A stretch of DNA of 64,000 bases, taken from NCBI GenBank assembly GCA_026225945.1, contig JAMJFZ010001222.1:2395501-2459500 (forward strand). Direction: 5' to 3'. A program made the translations under genes and the position numbers. The DNA comes from Cricetomys ansorgei. Its lineage: Eukaryota; Chordata; Mammalia; Rodentia; Nesomyidae. The notes under the pieces are model-generated. The model saw only the letters and a program-made list of their open reading frames with translations. It had not been told where the DNA came from and ran no database searches. Positions 11,816-22,235 of this stretch are shown here, one piece after another; the first letter of the stretch is position 1, and each line of letters opens with the position of its first letter.

Positions 11816-12769
11816 TGAGAGGTTCTGGGAGGAACATGCAGGAAGAAGAATGGACTTCTTTGTCGGAGATGAGTGTTTTCTTCATCTGAGTGTGCAGCTT
11901 CAGAAGGGACACACACGAAGCATGGAGGGAGAGAGGGGACTCCATCTAGCCAGCCATATGAGCCAGATCAACCCTGGCAGTCAGTGGGGTGGCAGAGCTT
12001 GCAGCCAGATCAGCCTCTCATACAGGAGACATGTGGACATTAAGGGGGAGACTGTGATTGCCTTCCAGCTTCTGTGGGAGGCAGAGAGTGAGGTGTCAGA
12101 CTGACAGTGGAATTGAGATGGGAGGGTTTGGGGGATGTGCCATTCAGAGTAGCCTGAGTCTGTTGGGGTCATAATTACTTATATTTAGCTCAGAATATAT
12201 TGTTTCCCTGAAGCAGAGTTGGTATTTCATTTCTCCCATCTTTAAACATCTTGTTCTACCCACTGCTGAGTATCATTCTGCCCTCCCTGATAGAGAAGGG
12301 ATGGCAGGGAGCTTTTCCTGTGCCTGTTGTCTCTCGAGTCCTTGAAGCCCCGAGTCATTTTTACTCCACAGAGGTGAGTTTGGAGCAGCACCCTCTGACC
12401 TTCTTCGGCGTACGTCACATTCTGCTTCAGTGTTTAGTCAATAATACAACTGTTTTGTTTTTAGTTGGGAGAAGACTTTGTTTTTTATAACCTGACTCTA
12501 TTCAATAAAATTTCACTGAGTACTTGGCTGTGCTAGGGACTGTCTCCCTGTGCACCGCAGCACATCTGGACAGTAACAACTGCCTTTTTATGACAGTCTC
12601 CAACAGGCTGGGGCTCTGCTTGCTTCCAGAGCGCAGCGGTGTCCTGCAGGGCTTGCCACCTCTGTCCACTTTCCCTCAGCACTAATCTTTTTCTTTTGCT
12701 TCAATTACATCATAATTATGTTTCAAAGCTGGCTTAAAGATTTTGCCCAGTAAATTCAAGTTAATGTAT
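11816..12769. other. Unassigned non-coding sequence
   Basis: No repeat or gene recognised. Short frames at 11850-12104 and 12251-12490 lack any domain. Confidence 0.35.
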
Positions 12770-12930
12770 GCTAAAAATTCTTGCTGCAGTTACAAACATC
12801 ATCTTATTTAAGCTTCAAGCACAGTTCCATAATGTAGACTCTATGTGTCTCATCATTTTATAGACATGGAAACCAATGAAGAGGTATTAAATAATTGTTT
12901 GTGTTCAGAAAGGTGATGGAGCTGATGGAA
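12770..12930 (+). mobile_element. MIR SINE fragment
   Basis: The 'catcttatttaagcttc' and 'tcatcattttatagacatgg' blocks, followed by 'gaggtattaaataattg', follow the core and 3' part of MIR, an ancient tRNA-derived SINE shared across mammals. Heavily diverged. Confidence 0.5.
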
Positions 12931-13129
12931 AGCCTAGGACCCTCTTCCTTTGGTCTCTGACAGTCAGTCAGGTGTGAGTTATAAGGCAGAACAGGAGCCA
13001 GGGAGGTGACACTCAGGAGGCAGGATAAAGAGAGAGAAGAAAGGGCCAAGGGGTCAGTAAACTTCATCTTTTTTCTGGCCCAGGTCTCCAGCACCCTTCC
13101 CCAGGGAACCACAGCTAAGGTGCATTCTG

Positions 13130-13371
13130 GTGGGAGGAATGCTCAATGGGACAAGTGCTCATTGTGCAGCATGAGAAGTCAGATCCCCAACACCCATGCA
13201 AAAACAGGGTGTGGCAGTGCACATCTGTAACAACGAGGCAGAGACAGGTAGGTGACAGGAAGTCACCGGCCGGCCAGCCTAGCCAAAAAAAAAAAAAAAA
13301 AAAAAAAAGCTGAAAAGCAAATTTTAGACATTGACCTCTGAGTTCCACACGTGTACACACCAGTGATCTCT

Positions 13372-13416
<45 letters not shown>

Positions 13417-13440
13417 ACACACACACACACACATAGACTC
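13130..13440 (+). mobile_element. B3-like SINE with A and CA tails
   Basis: Contains 'gtcagatccccaacaccc', 'ggtgtggcagtgcacatctg', 'gaggcagagacaggt' and 'ccggccagcctagcc', in the order of rodent B3-like tRNA-derived SINEs. It is followed by an A tract (13285-13308), 'ttgacctctgagttccac', and a (CA)n tract (13374-13432) broken once by TCA. The minus-strand frame with a valine-cysteine repeat (13115-13432) is only the CA tract translated. Confidence 0.65.
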
Positions 13441-14160
13441 ATAACCAGACTGCCATAAAATACGTCTTCTGTCTTTCTGTTGACTAGGGGTGTGGGAGTG
13501 ATACAGGATAGGTAACATCAAGTTGGTCAGAGATGGAGAAAGCCATCAAGAGTGACCAGGAGTTGCTCCTGACATGGGGATGAAGGTCAGTCACTTGACT
13601 GCTTGTCTAATAGATGTTGGCTACAATCCAGGCAGCATTAATTCACCTCAGGCACAATGGCAGATAATCAGGGCTCTTGTAGGACCCTGGGGAATCCCCA
13701 TAATTTTCCATACATTTTAGATATGTCAAGGACTCTGTTATTCATTAGGTAAAAATAGAGCATCTTTAAAAAAAAATAGAACATAACACTTTTTTAAAGC
13801 CCTGTACAATTTCTAGTAAAACTCTATGAGAAGTTCATCATGACAAGGATAGTGTTGACTAAGGACCACAGCAGGCTGGCCTGCGGCCACACCTTTATTC
13901 AACAAGATCTCAGAGCAGAAGGGGCAAAAAACCGGGGGAACTTCTGTAGCCAACAACAACATGAGATCTAGATGTGGTCCCCAGAGCTCAGCATGAAGTG
14001 TCCCTCTTGTAATTCTTCATGAAAACTTCTACAGCAAAAGAGTCAGTTTTATTTTTAACCAGAAAATTTTAATTGAATAAATGAATTTTAGGAAAACGAG
14101 TCTGCCAAAGATTCCTCTACACCAAGAGGTAACTAAATACCCCGACCCTCAAGCAATAGA
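13441..14160. other. Unassigned non-coding sequence
   Basis: Nothing recognised except short A/T runs near 13770. Confidence 0.35.
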
Positions 14161-14164
14161 AATA

Positions 14165-14480
14165 AATTTTTCTACAGCTCAGGATTCTGGAAGTTCAAGA
14201 TCAAGGTATCCATGGGTTTTGTAAGTGCAATTTATCTTGAGGCCTCTGGCCTTCACTTGAAGGTGGCTTCACCGCACTGATATTCACGGTTTATTCAGGG
14301 TATATTCACAGAGTTCATTTCTCTACTCCTCTTCTTATAAAAATGTCAGTCAGGTCAGTCAGACTGGAGTAGAGCCCACCCTAGATCCTACTTTAAGCTT
14401 AATTATTCCCTCTGAAGGCTTTATTTCCAAATATGAAGGTTAGGGTTCAATATATATGTAAACACAATGTAGCCCATTAA
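14165..14480. mobile_element. Ancient LTR-like mammalian repeat fossil
   Basis: The order 'ttctacagctcaggattctg', 'gttcaagatcaagg', 'ctcttcttataaaaatgtca', 'gagcccaccctagatcc', 'tatttccaaatatgaagg' and 'gttagggttcaatat' follows a widespread mammalian LTR-type repeat that I associate with ERVL (MLT2-like). Family and strand are not certain. Confidence 0.4.
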
Positions 14481-14559
14481 CACCCACAAATCCTTATGTA
14501 TTAATATATACATTTCCAAAAATGTCAGGATCATAACATAATTTTTATTCTGTCACTCT

Positions 14560-14850
14560 CTTTCTGCTGCCTGCCAATCCAGATGTGGAACTCTCAGCTC
14601 CTTTGCCAGCACCATGTCTGCCTGTGAGCTGTCAAGTTTCCCACCATGACGATAATGAACTAAACTGAACTGTAAGCCAGTCCAGTGACTCTGAGCTTGG
14701 CTTGAGCATCTGAAACTTCAGAGCCCACCCCCAGTGACACACTTCCTCCAATAAGCCACACCTACCCAACAAGGCCACACCTCGTAATAGTACCATTCCT
14801 TATGGGCCTATGGTAGTCATGTTCATTGAAACCATCACAGTCTGTATACA
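14560..14850. mobile_element. Two rodent repeat fragments, head to head
   Basis: 14560-14690 holds 'gatgtggaactctcagctcc', 'agcaccatgtctgcctg' and 'gaactgtaagccag', a common rodent repeat terminus. 14720-14850 holds 'cagtgacacacttcctcc', 'aaggccacacctcgtaatag' and 'ccttatgggcct', which I recognise from the opposite end of the same type of repeat but in inverted orientation. The two pieces therefore look like separate or rearranged fragments. Confidence 0.45.
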
Positions 14851-14934
14851 TGAGGAAAGTCTATTCTGTAGGTTTGGTGCTAGCGTTGGGTTTTGGGTAT
14901 GCGCTGTTTAAGGGGGATGCTGCAATAGTTCAGG

Positions 14935-15021
14935 TTGACTAGTTGCCCATTCTATGCCAGGAACTACTGTAACTATTTTTCATGTATTAAATAATTTAAT
15001 TTCATCACACTGTGAGGTAAC
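14935..15021 (+). mobile_element. MIR SINE, 5' half (split by provirus)
   Basis: 'tctatgccaggaactactgt', 'catgtattaaataatttaat' and 'cactgtgaggta' follow the MIR core. The expected continuation is found 9.1 kb downstream at 24142. The MIR was therefore present before the retrovirus integrated. Confidence 0.7.
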
Positions 15022-15369
15022 TGTAACAGGGCAAAGATTTCTCCATCTTGTCTCAGCTGAAGCCATCTTTGGTTTCTAACCTCCTGAGAAGTCCCAAGGG
15101 AAAGCATCCAATCCTGTAATAGAAACTCAGGGTCCAAATGCCCCAGATAACTGCATGTTCTCGGCCCTTGTTGAACTGCTTGCTCGCTTCCCCCTGCACC
15201 TGTCAACCAGGATGTAGATTTTCTGTGTTCTTAGTCTTTAAAAACTCCCTGTAATATACATTTGGAGCTGCTCTGTGAGAAGTGTTCCTCTCTAGTTGCC
15301 AGCTTAATACAGCCTCTCAGTGTGAACTTTGGTTGTGCCGAGTGGTCTCTGGGTCTTTAATCCACTACA
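15022..15369 (+). repeat. Provirus 5' LTR
   Basis: 348 bp beginning TGTAACAG and ending CACTACA, giving imperfect TGTAA/CTACA inverted ends. It aligns along its whole length with 23775-24141. It contains a TATA-like TTTAAAAA (15238-15245) and downstream 'gtgaactttggttgtgc', the probable R/U5 region. A canonical AATAAA is absent; AATACA near 15306 may stand in for it. Confidence 0.92.
15236..15248 (+). promoter_or_regulatory. TATA-like box of the 5' LTR
   Basis: CTTTAAAAACTCC sits about 125 bases before the LTR end, where the U3 TATA box of a class I LTR is expected. The same motif with extra A bases occurs in the 3' LTR. Activity is not shown by the sequence. Confidence 0.45.
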
Positions 15370-15370
15370 T

Positions 15371-15388
15371 TGGAGGTTCCACCAGGTT
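15371..15388 (+). other. Primer binding site for tRNA-Gln
   Basis: One base after the LTR end, TGGAGGTTCCACC is complementary to the 3' end of tRNA-Gln (including CCA) over 13 bases. The last five positions have diverged. This site is where minus-strand DNA synthesis would have been primed. Confidence 0.8.
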
Positions 15389-15839
15389 ATTTTTTGAGAA
15401 CCTAGCCAGATTAACTTCCAGGTCTCAGTGTGGGCTATAGCTGAAGCAGGTGCAGACTTCCCTAGGAGGTGCACAACCTGAGGCATTTCACAGGGCTCCA
15501 AGAAAGGAACCCGGCACGTGTGGCGGTCCTGGCTCTTCCTACAGCCTTGTCTAAATTTTCTTCAGTGAGAGTCATCTGGTCAGTCACCTCCAGAGACAAG
15601 TCTGGCCAAGGTACCTTCTGTTTGGACACATAGGAAGGTCGGACAGCTGATAATCCAGTGTCCAGCGCCCTGTGAAATATCACAGGATTCCCTCTGATCA
15701 ACTGTATGAGTGCGTGGTGCCACCCCTAATTTGTCTTCTTATTGTTATTGTTTGTTCCTGTCCTGTCTGTCTTTGTTTCTGCTTGTCACTGTGAATTAAG
15801 ACCCAGAAAGTAAAACTCTGGGCAGTTCTGCTTCCAAAC

Positions 15840-17640
15840 AGCTCACTCCTTTGGAATGTTTCCTTCATTATTTTCGGGAGGCGTATACAGACAGGGAAGA
15901 GGAGGACCGAGTCTGTTTTACAAAAGGTCGCCTCTGGACTCTTTGTGAATTAGAATGGCCTTCTTTTGATGTTGAATGGCCACATACAGGTACATATGAT
16001 CCTGAAAGGCTTGGGCAGTATGACTGGTGGCCACAGGAACTCCCAGTCACCCTGATCAGTTTTCCTACATAGATGCTTTGTTAAGTTTATTAAGGTAACC
16101 CCCTCCATGGCTTAGGAACTTTTCCCTTAAAGCTGATATCAAAGTTTTGGTAACTAAACCCAAAAGGAAAAGGCACCAAAAATTTTGTCCACTGACCCAG
16201 AGGAGGAAGAGTTACCCCCACCCTAAGCCCCTGAACAAAAGGTGGCCCCATCCCAGGCCTCGGCTCCCGATGCCCTTTCCTCTTCTCCCCCTGCAGTGTC
16301 TCCCCACTACACCCGCAGTGGCTCCAGCTATGCTCCCTGTTTCCTGGACACCCCCAACTCAACCCATTGTAATATTTAGGTTGTTGTGGGGGCTCTGCAT
16401 GGAAGAGATGGAGGCATTTTCATTGGTGCAAACCCTGCCAGACCTCAGCTAGAGGGAACCACCGTCCCGGCAAGTGCCATACTGGACAGTGGAACTCCGA
16501 GTGTCTCAGCTCGGGTGTTTTTGTTGATACAGAACTCCTCAGGTGTTCTACTGATAGAACCTGTAGATCATTAGCAATAAAACATCCCCCACATAAATCT
16601 AACTCCTTCAAACAATACAAATGCCAAGACCTAGGGATAACCTCACCCAACAGTGCATAAAACAATTATTTTATACATAACTAAAAATAAACTTCTACAA
16701 CAACCCATCGTGCCATTCTTTCCCCCTGGCAGGTCCCTAGTCTCACTCTTTTTGAGCCAAAGGATCTGAGTGAGGAGTCCCCACCCCCATTTATGATATA
16801 TGTTCCCTTCTCGACCAGTGACTTGTATAACTGGAGTTTATAGAATCTCCCTTTCTCTGAGAAACCACAGACTCTCATCTCTGTCCTAGAGACTGTTTTT
16901 TATACTCACCAGTCCACACGGGATGATTTCCAACAGTTATTGGCTACCCTGTTCACCCCAGAAGAAAGAGATCACATAAAGTTGGAAGCTAATAAAGTGA
17001 TCCTGGGTCTAGAAGGGGGATCTCTGGCTGATAATGCTAATTGCATTGAGAGTGTGTTTCCATTCGACAGATCCCATGGATCCTAACACTGACCAAGGTA
17101 AGAGGACATTGGACACCTACCACAGACTTTCCTAGCTGAGCTCCAAGCAGCAGCATGAAAGCCCACAAATCTGTCAAAGGTAAGTAAGGTCATCCAGGGG
17201 ACCTCAGAGCATCCCGCTGTGCTCCTAGGAAGCATCCTAGAGGTTTACTGTACCTATATGCCCATAGACCTGGATGCTATGAAGAACAGGCGGGTGCACA
17301 ATATTGCCTTCGTCACTCAGTCGGCCCCAAATATTAGAAATAATTTACAAAAGTAAGAGGGATTTGAAGGTATGATAGGTCCCGATAGCTCAAAAGGTAT
17401 TTACAACAAAGAACTGAGAGCCAGAGATTGAGAGCCAGAGGGACAGGAGACTTACCTAGGCCATGGTGGCAGCCCTATGAGAAATTCCAAATAATGATCC
17501 AGTTCAGTGGGACAGGCAAGAAGGGGGCCAGGAGACAAGTGAGCCACCATTAGAGAAAGTCCAGTGTGACTCGTGCCAGAGAAAAGGATATTGGAAAAAA
17601 TGAATGCCCTAATTGGAAGAAAAAGGCCCCATAAGTTTTA
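15840..17640 (+). pseudogene. gag: gag remnant (matrix, p12-like, capsid, nucleocapsid)
   Basis: Matrix resemblance is clear around 15900-16015, with a tryptophan-proline-rich stretch typical of gammaretroviral MA. A proline-rich p12-like part follows (16195-16360). It is cut by a 335-bp solo LTR and resumes at 16703. A capsid segment is readable at about 16915-17030 (QQLLATLFTPEER-like). The single nucleocapsid zinc knuckle at 17565-17606 has its first two cysteines, but the histidine position reads Tyr and an in-frame stop falls just before the last cysteine position. Multiple stops and shifts elsewhere. It would have encoded the structural polyprotein assembled at the plasma membrane; it is non-functional. 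Confidence 0.85.
16368..16702 (+). mobile_element. Short solo LTR nested in gag, copy B
   Basis: A 335-bp element starting TGTAATATTT and ending CTACAACA, flanked by the 6-bp direct repeat ACCCAT (16362-16367 and 16703-16708; the match extends by two bases as CAACCCAT). Related throughout to 9699-10021. AATAAA lies at 16686-16691, a few bases before the end. A 6-bp duplication and TG...CA ends fit a solo LTR of an ERVK-like element, formed by recombination between two LTRs. Removing it rejoins proline-rich gag sequence. Confidence 0.75.
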
Positions 17641-17990
17641 TAGTTGGAAATGTGATGGCGCCCAGGCTCCGTGCTCACAGCCCCCAGGAGCCAGGGTAAT
17701 ACTTAAAGGTGGGGGTGAAGAAATTGATTTTGAGTAGACACTGGGGTGAAATATTCAGTCCTTAAGAAGCCATTAGGCCAATTGACTGATCAAAAGATTG
17801 TAGTCCAACAACAGGCAACAGGAAAAACAGCGTATTACCCCTAGACTACAATGCATTCCATTGACCTACAGAAGGGAACAGTAAACCACTCATTCTTGGC
17901 CGTGCCTGATCGCCGCTACCTGCTGTTGGGATGAGACCTTTTGCATAAACATAAAAGCCACCATCACCTTCTCTGGTAATGAAACACAGT
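17641..17990 (+). pseudogene. pro: Retroviral protease remnant
   Basis: The aspartic protease active-site codons are at 17737-17748, reading D-T-G-V where the family has D-T-G-A. The surrounding sequence (LVDTG-type context and downstream 'cattccattgacctacag') fits gammaretroviral protease between gag and RT. Stop codons interrupt the frame. In gammaretroviruses protease is made by stop-codon read-through as the start of the pol polyprotein. Here it is dead. Confidence 0.7.
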
Positions 17991-19110
17991 TAAACTTAGA
18001 CACCCAGAAGAATTTTGCCCTTTGTCAGAAGAGTATCTTCTAGCTGAAACTTCTGCACCCAATCAAAAGAAACTGTTGGACTATCTCTCAGATTAGTAGA
18101 AAAACTTCCCAGGAGAGTATGGGCAGAAACCAATTCCCTAGGACTGGCCCTACACCAGGTTCCTATAATTGTTGAACTAACCAGTTCAGCTATCCCTGTC
18201 CAGATTAAACAATAATGAATGTCCATGGAAGAAAAAAAAAAAGGAATTGCAGTCCATATTGTCTTGCTTAGAGAGGCAGGCATCCTGGTGCCCTGCCCGT
18301 CACCCTGGAACGCCTCCCCTGCCTGTGGAGGAACCTGGGCCTCTGATTATAGAACTGTCCAAAATCTAAGAGAAGTTAATAAGAGTTGAGACCATCCACT
18401 CCGCAGTTCAGAAACTGTATATTTTCATGAGTTTGATTCCTCCAGAGAAACAGGTGAACACTTACTTGGACCAGATCAGTCTCCCATTGGCGGATGTGAG
18501 TCAACCTATCTTTGCTTTTGAATGTTCAGACCCAGGTAGAGGCTATAGTAGGCAACCTACCTGGACCAGATGGCCCCACGGATTTAAGAACTCTCCAACT
18601 CTGTTTGAGAGGCACTAAGTGCTGACCTTTTGCCCTTCTGTTAGACATTTCCTGGTACCATAGTCTTACATTATGTAGGTGATCTCCTTCTAGCTTCTGA
18701 AACTGAAGTAGACTGTAGAAAGGCCATTGGGGCACTCTGAAAGAGTTACAGACACTGGGCTATAGAATATTTCCTAGGAAATCCCATCTATCTTGGCTAC
18801 CAACTGAGAAGAGGCAAAAGGGGCTTGTCTCAGAGTAGGATTGCTGCCATCTCTCAGATCACAACCCCAAAGACTAAAAGACAGGCTCTAGTGTTCTAGG
18901 TGTGGTTAGGTATTGCTGCATTTAGATACCAGGGTTTGCAGAAATAGCAAGGCCTCTATACACTAGCACAGAAGGAGGTGCTGAGCCCTAATCTGGACTG
19001 AGACTGAACAGAAGGCTTTTGAGGCTTTAGAAACTGCTCTGGTTTTGGTTCCGGCCCTAGCACTTCCAGATGTCTCAAACCTTTTCATCTATTTGTTCAT
19101 GAAACAAAAG
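17991..19110 (+). pseudogene. pol: Reverse transcriptase remnant
   Basis: Recognisable landmarks are an HGFKNSPTLF-like block at 18577-18606 and the polymerase motif at 18672-18683, which reads Y-V-G-D instead of Y-V-D-D. The first catalytic aspartate of that motif is therefore lost. Stops and shifts occur on both sides. It would have copied the RNA genome into DNA in the cytoplasm. The D-to-G change alone should abolish polymerase activity, by established knowledge of the family. Confidence 0.85.
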
Positions 19111-19395
19111 GTATTACAAAAGAGGCTTTGATTCAAACTTTAGGGCCATGGAAACGCCCTAAACGACTGGATCCTGTAGCTTCAGGGTGGCCCACTTGTC
19201 TAAGAGCTATGGCAGCAACCAATATTTTAGTGAAAGAAGCAGACAAGTTGACACTGGGTCCAGATCTTATACTCACAGAACTTCATGCAGTTGAGGGCCT
19301 CCTGAGAGGAACACCAGAATGCTGGCTGTCTATGCTCCTATGACCCATTTCCAGGCCCTAGTTCTGAACCATCCTCGAGTCTGGTTTAGGAAACC

Positions 19396-19721
19396 CACTA
19401 CCATCAATCCTGATACCCTCTTGCCTGATAATCACCCACAGATACTCATACACAACTGTCTTGAAGTAACCATGGTGGTCCAGGGGGTCCGTCCAGATGA
19501 ATGGATAGCCCCCTGAAAAATACTGATGCAGCACTCTACACGGACGGGAGCAGCTTCATTAAAGGTAGAACCAGGTATGCACGGGCTGCAGTAGTTACTT
19601 TAACTGAAACAGTTTGGGCCCAAGTGTAGCCACAGAATTACCAAACGTTACTTCAAGACAGTTGTGTATGAGTATCTGTGGGTGATTATCAGGCAAGAGG
19701 GTAGCAGGATTGATGGTAGTG
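19396..19721. repeat. 75-bp inverted repeat: pol segment and its copy in the LTR
   Basis: Bases 19396-19470 (pol connection region) and 19647-19721 (inside the nested LTR, 22 bp from its start) are reverse complements with a single mismatch over 75 positions. The spacer is 176 bp. The left arm fits the pol reading frame and is the original. The right arm is foreign to an LTR and must have been copied in after the LTR inserted. The arms can form a long hairpin. Confidence 0.9.
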
Positions 19722-20676
19722 AGTTGATTCAGGGCAAAGGCTGATTTAGTCCTTTGTCTAATTCAATCACCAGTTCTTAGTACTGGAGCCCTGGAACCCT
19801 GGAGCATTTTGACCTCCATACAATCTAGCCTTCAATCTAGACCTGAAAAAGGCCTCAGTTGTACAATCTAGAACATTTAAGCCTCTGTACAATCTAACAA
19901 CCTCTGAGACCTACTACTGACTGAGCCACTCTGATTAACTCCTGAACTCTGACTCTTCTGGTTCAACTCATTCACTGTTCTGGCTCAAACTCTTCTTAAA
20001 GGTACCTGGTTTAATCTGACCCTCTGAGCTGACTGACTATTTCTTACTGAACTCTCTGACTTTGGAAGATTCTGGCTGGCTTTCTAACTGCCTCAGACCG
20101 AATTGCTCTACTTGGCTTCAAACTGACTCACTCTTCCTAACTGATACTGACTTCTGAAAAGCTGCCTCTGTGTCTCTGTGTCTCCTCCTGAGTGTTCATT
20201 GCTCCATATTGCCTCAGTCAGCCTCTCTGCTTCTCAGTCAGACTGCTTCGTTGTCCCTGTGTCTTGTCTCCCGTCTGCCTGCTTCAGTCTGCTCACCTCA
20301 TATTGCCTGTTATAACTGACTGACTATAACTGACTGTTCTGAGCTGAGATCCCACCTTTCTCTCATGAGAGTTGGGTGTGTCCTCACTCTAACTCTTCCT
20401 CTAATTAGTCACTTTGCTTGTCCTTCAGTGACTCATCTCAGATGTCACTTCCTGTGTGACACTGACTTCTTCTGAGTTCTGCTTCTTGTCTCCAAGTGCT
20501 GGGATTAAAGTTGTGCATCTGCACTGCCTTCTGAATACTGGGATTAAAGGTATATATCAACATTCTTAACATTCTATATTCCATCCAGACCACCCAGGTC
20601 TCCAAATGTGGTTCCTTCATACAGACCCCTGGAATATAGACTCTTCCTAGCTTTCACACAGGCCTGTTCCTCTACA
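19625..20676 (+). mobile_element. Large solo LTR (ERVK-like) nested in RNase H
   Basis: 1,052 bp with TGTAG at the left and CTACA at the right, flanked by CCCAAG (19619-19624) and CCCAAA (20677-20682), a 6-bp target duplication with one change. Excising the element and one duplicate restores continuous RNase H sequence. The interior is rich in CTGACT/CTCTGACT motifs and has two 'gggattaaag' blocks (20499-20555). No internal retroviral sequence remains, so it is a solo LTR. A 75-bp inverted pol copy occupies 19647-19721. Strand and subfamily are uncertain. Confidence 0.8.
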
Positions 20677-21071
20677 CCCAAATTTTAGGGCCAGGTACCT
20701 CAGCCCAGAGAGCATAGCTGATTGCAGTAGCACAGACTCTCAGATGGAAAAGGGGAAATCCATTAGTATATACATGGACAGTTGCTCTGCTTTTGTTACT
20801 GCACATGCCCATGGTATGATCTATAAGGCTCCTCACTGCTGAGGGAAAGGACATTAAAAACAAAGATGACATTTTACCTCTCCTGGAGTCTATTTGGCTT
20901 CCTCTATGAATTGCCATCCTCCTCTGACCATCAAAAAGATGACTCCTAAGGTAAGAGGTAACAGAGCTGCTGATCTGGCTGCGCGACAAGCAGTCTTAAA
21001 ATCAGTGGGGCCTATTGGCATTCTGGTGACATACCTCGACCCAATGCTGCCTGAGACACCATGGTACAGCC

Positions 21072-21180
21072 AAGAATAAGAAGAATAAGAATGAGGAGGA
21101 GGGGGAGGAGGGGGGAGGAGGAGGGGGAAGGGAGGGGGGAAGGGAGGGGGAGGAGGAAGAGAAAAGGAAAAAAATGGAAA
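21072..21180. repeat. Purine-rich (GGA)n/(GGGGA)n tract in pol
   Basis: The + strand is almost purely A and G for about 100 bases (GAAGAATAAGAA grading into GAGGAGGGGGAGG). It lies between RNase H and integrase and must have expanded after integration, because no retroviral coding sequence explains it. Minus-strand proline/serine-rich frames are translations of this tract. Confidence 0.85.
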
Positions 21181-22235
21181 GCTTGAACACACAGGTTAGT
21201 GGAAGACACCAGAGGGAAAGATCTTCTCCCAGAAACAATTGGCAGGACTCTGGTACCTGACCTCCACCAGGCTACTCACCTGGGGTCTACAAAACTTTCT
21301 GAGTTGTTCCTACCAAGGTATGTTAAACCTAGATTAGACAGCCTGCCATGAGATGTCTCAGCCAGATGCCAAGTTTGTGTGCAAGTGAATCTAAAACAGA
21401 ACACCTTGACCCAGAAAGAAAACCATATGAGAGGCCAACACCCTGGTGAACTTTGGGAAACTGACTGCACTGAAATCTGGCCTGCCGGGGGAAATACAAG
21501 TATTTGCTAGCTTTTATAGATACTTTCTCTGGGAAGAAGCATTCTCCACCAGGACTGAAACTGCTCAAATAGTAGCTAAAATGCTCCTCCAGGAACTGAT
21601 CCCCTAATTGGCCTTTCCCTAGCAATGGGGTCTGACAATGTCTCAGCTTTCTTATCCAAAACTTCTCAATTAATAGTCAAAGCTTTAGGCCTAGATTGGA
21701 AACTTCCTTGTGCATATAGATCTCAGAGTTCTGGACAGGTAGAAAGAATGAACAGGATGTTAAAGGAAACTCTAACAAAGCTCTCATTAGAGCCCAGCAA
21801 AGGGTGGACAGACCTCCTTCCCTTTACTTTTAATTTGGGCCTGCTGCACCCATATAGGGAGGAACTTACTCCTTATGAGATTATGTGTAGAAGCTCCCCT
21901 GCCACTGCTTCCCAGGCTCAGAGACCAGCAGCTGGCAGAACTCTCCAACCATTCTGTTCTCAAGTCACTGCAGGCCCTCCAGCCCTCCACAAAGGCTACA
22001 CATTGGATTATCCATGGGACCCAACCAACCTCTGAGCCACCACTGGCTTCCCCTTGTTCGAGCCTGGTGATACTGTAGCCAAAGGGACACTAGAACCAAC
22101 TCGGAAAGGGCCCTGGACAGCGATTCTCTCTACTCCTATGGCTGTGAAGGTAGCTGGCCATGGATCCACCACGTCCAGGTCAAGAAGACAGAATCTACAG
22201 GTGTCAAATGGGCTGTCTCCAGGACTATGGAACCA
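21181..22235 (+). pseudogene. pol: Integrase remnant, best-preserved domain
   Basis: All four residues of the N-terminal zinc site are present (His 21265 and 21277, Cys 21367 and 21376). The three catalytic acidic residues are also present (Asp 21463, Asp 21634, Glu 21742). All seven codons have the same phase. The frame is still broken by a TGA at 21349 and by stops plus a small shift around 21505-21520. An open stretch of 136 codons (21625-22035) covers the second Asp, the Glu and the helix after it. A GPWTAIL-like block near 22110 marks the C-terminal domain. Integrase inserts viral DNA in the host nucleus; this copy is not expressible as a whole. Confidence 0.88.

Larger units (their letters stand above)
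19111..20995 (+). pseudogene. pol: RT connection and RNase H remnant, interrupted
   Basis: The connection region is readable at 19160-19475 (NPDTLLP-like, then HNCLEV-like residues). RNase H starts around 19531 with the catalytic T-D-G-S block (Asp codon 19543-19545). The domain is cut at 19625 by a 1,052-bp solo LTR and resumes at 20677 in the same register, with a GPGTSAQRA-type block and ending near 20995 in a GNRAADLAARQA-like block. Internal stops and shifts remain after the interruption is discounted. Confidence 0.85.

Noticed and set aside
21625..22035. 136-codon integrase frame as a functional gene
   Set aside because: It covers only part of the integrase core; stops and a shift lie upstream at 21349-21520, so it is a leftover open stretch of a pseudogene.
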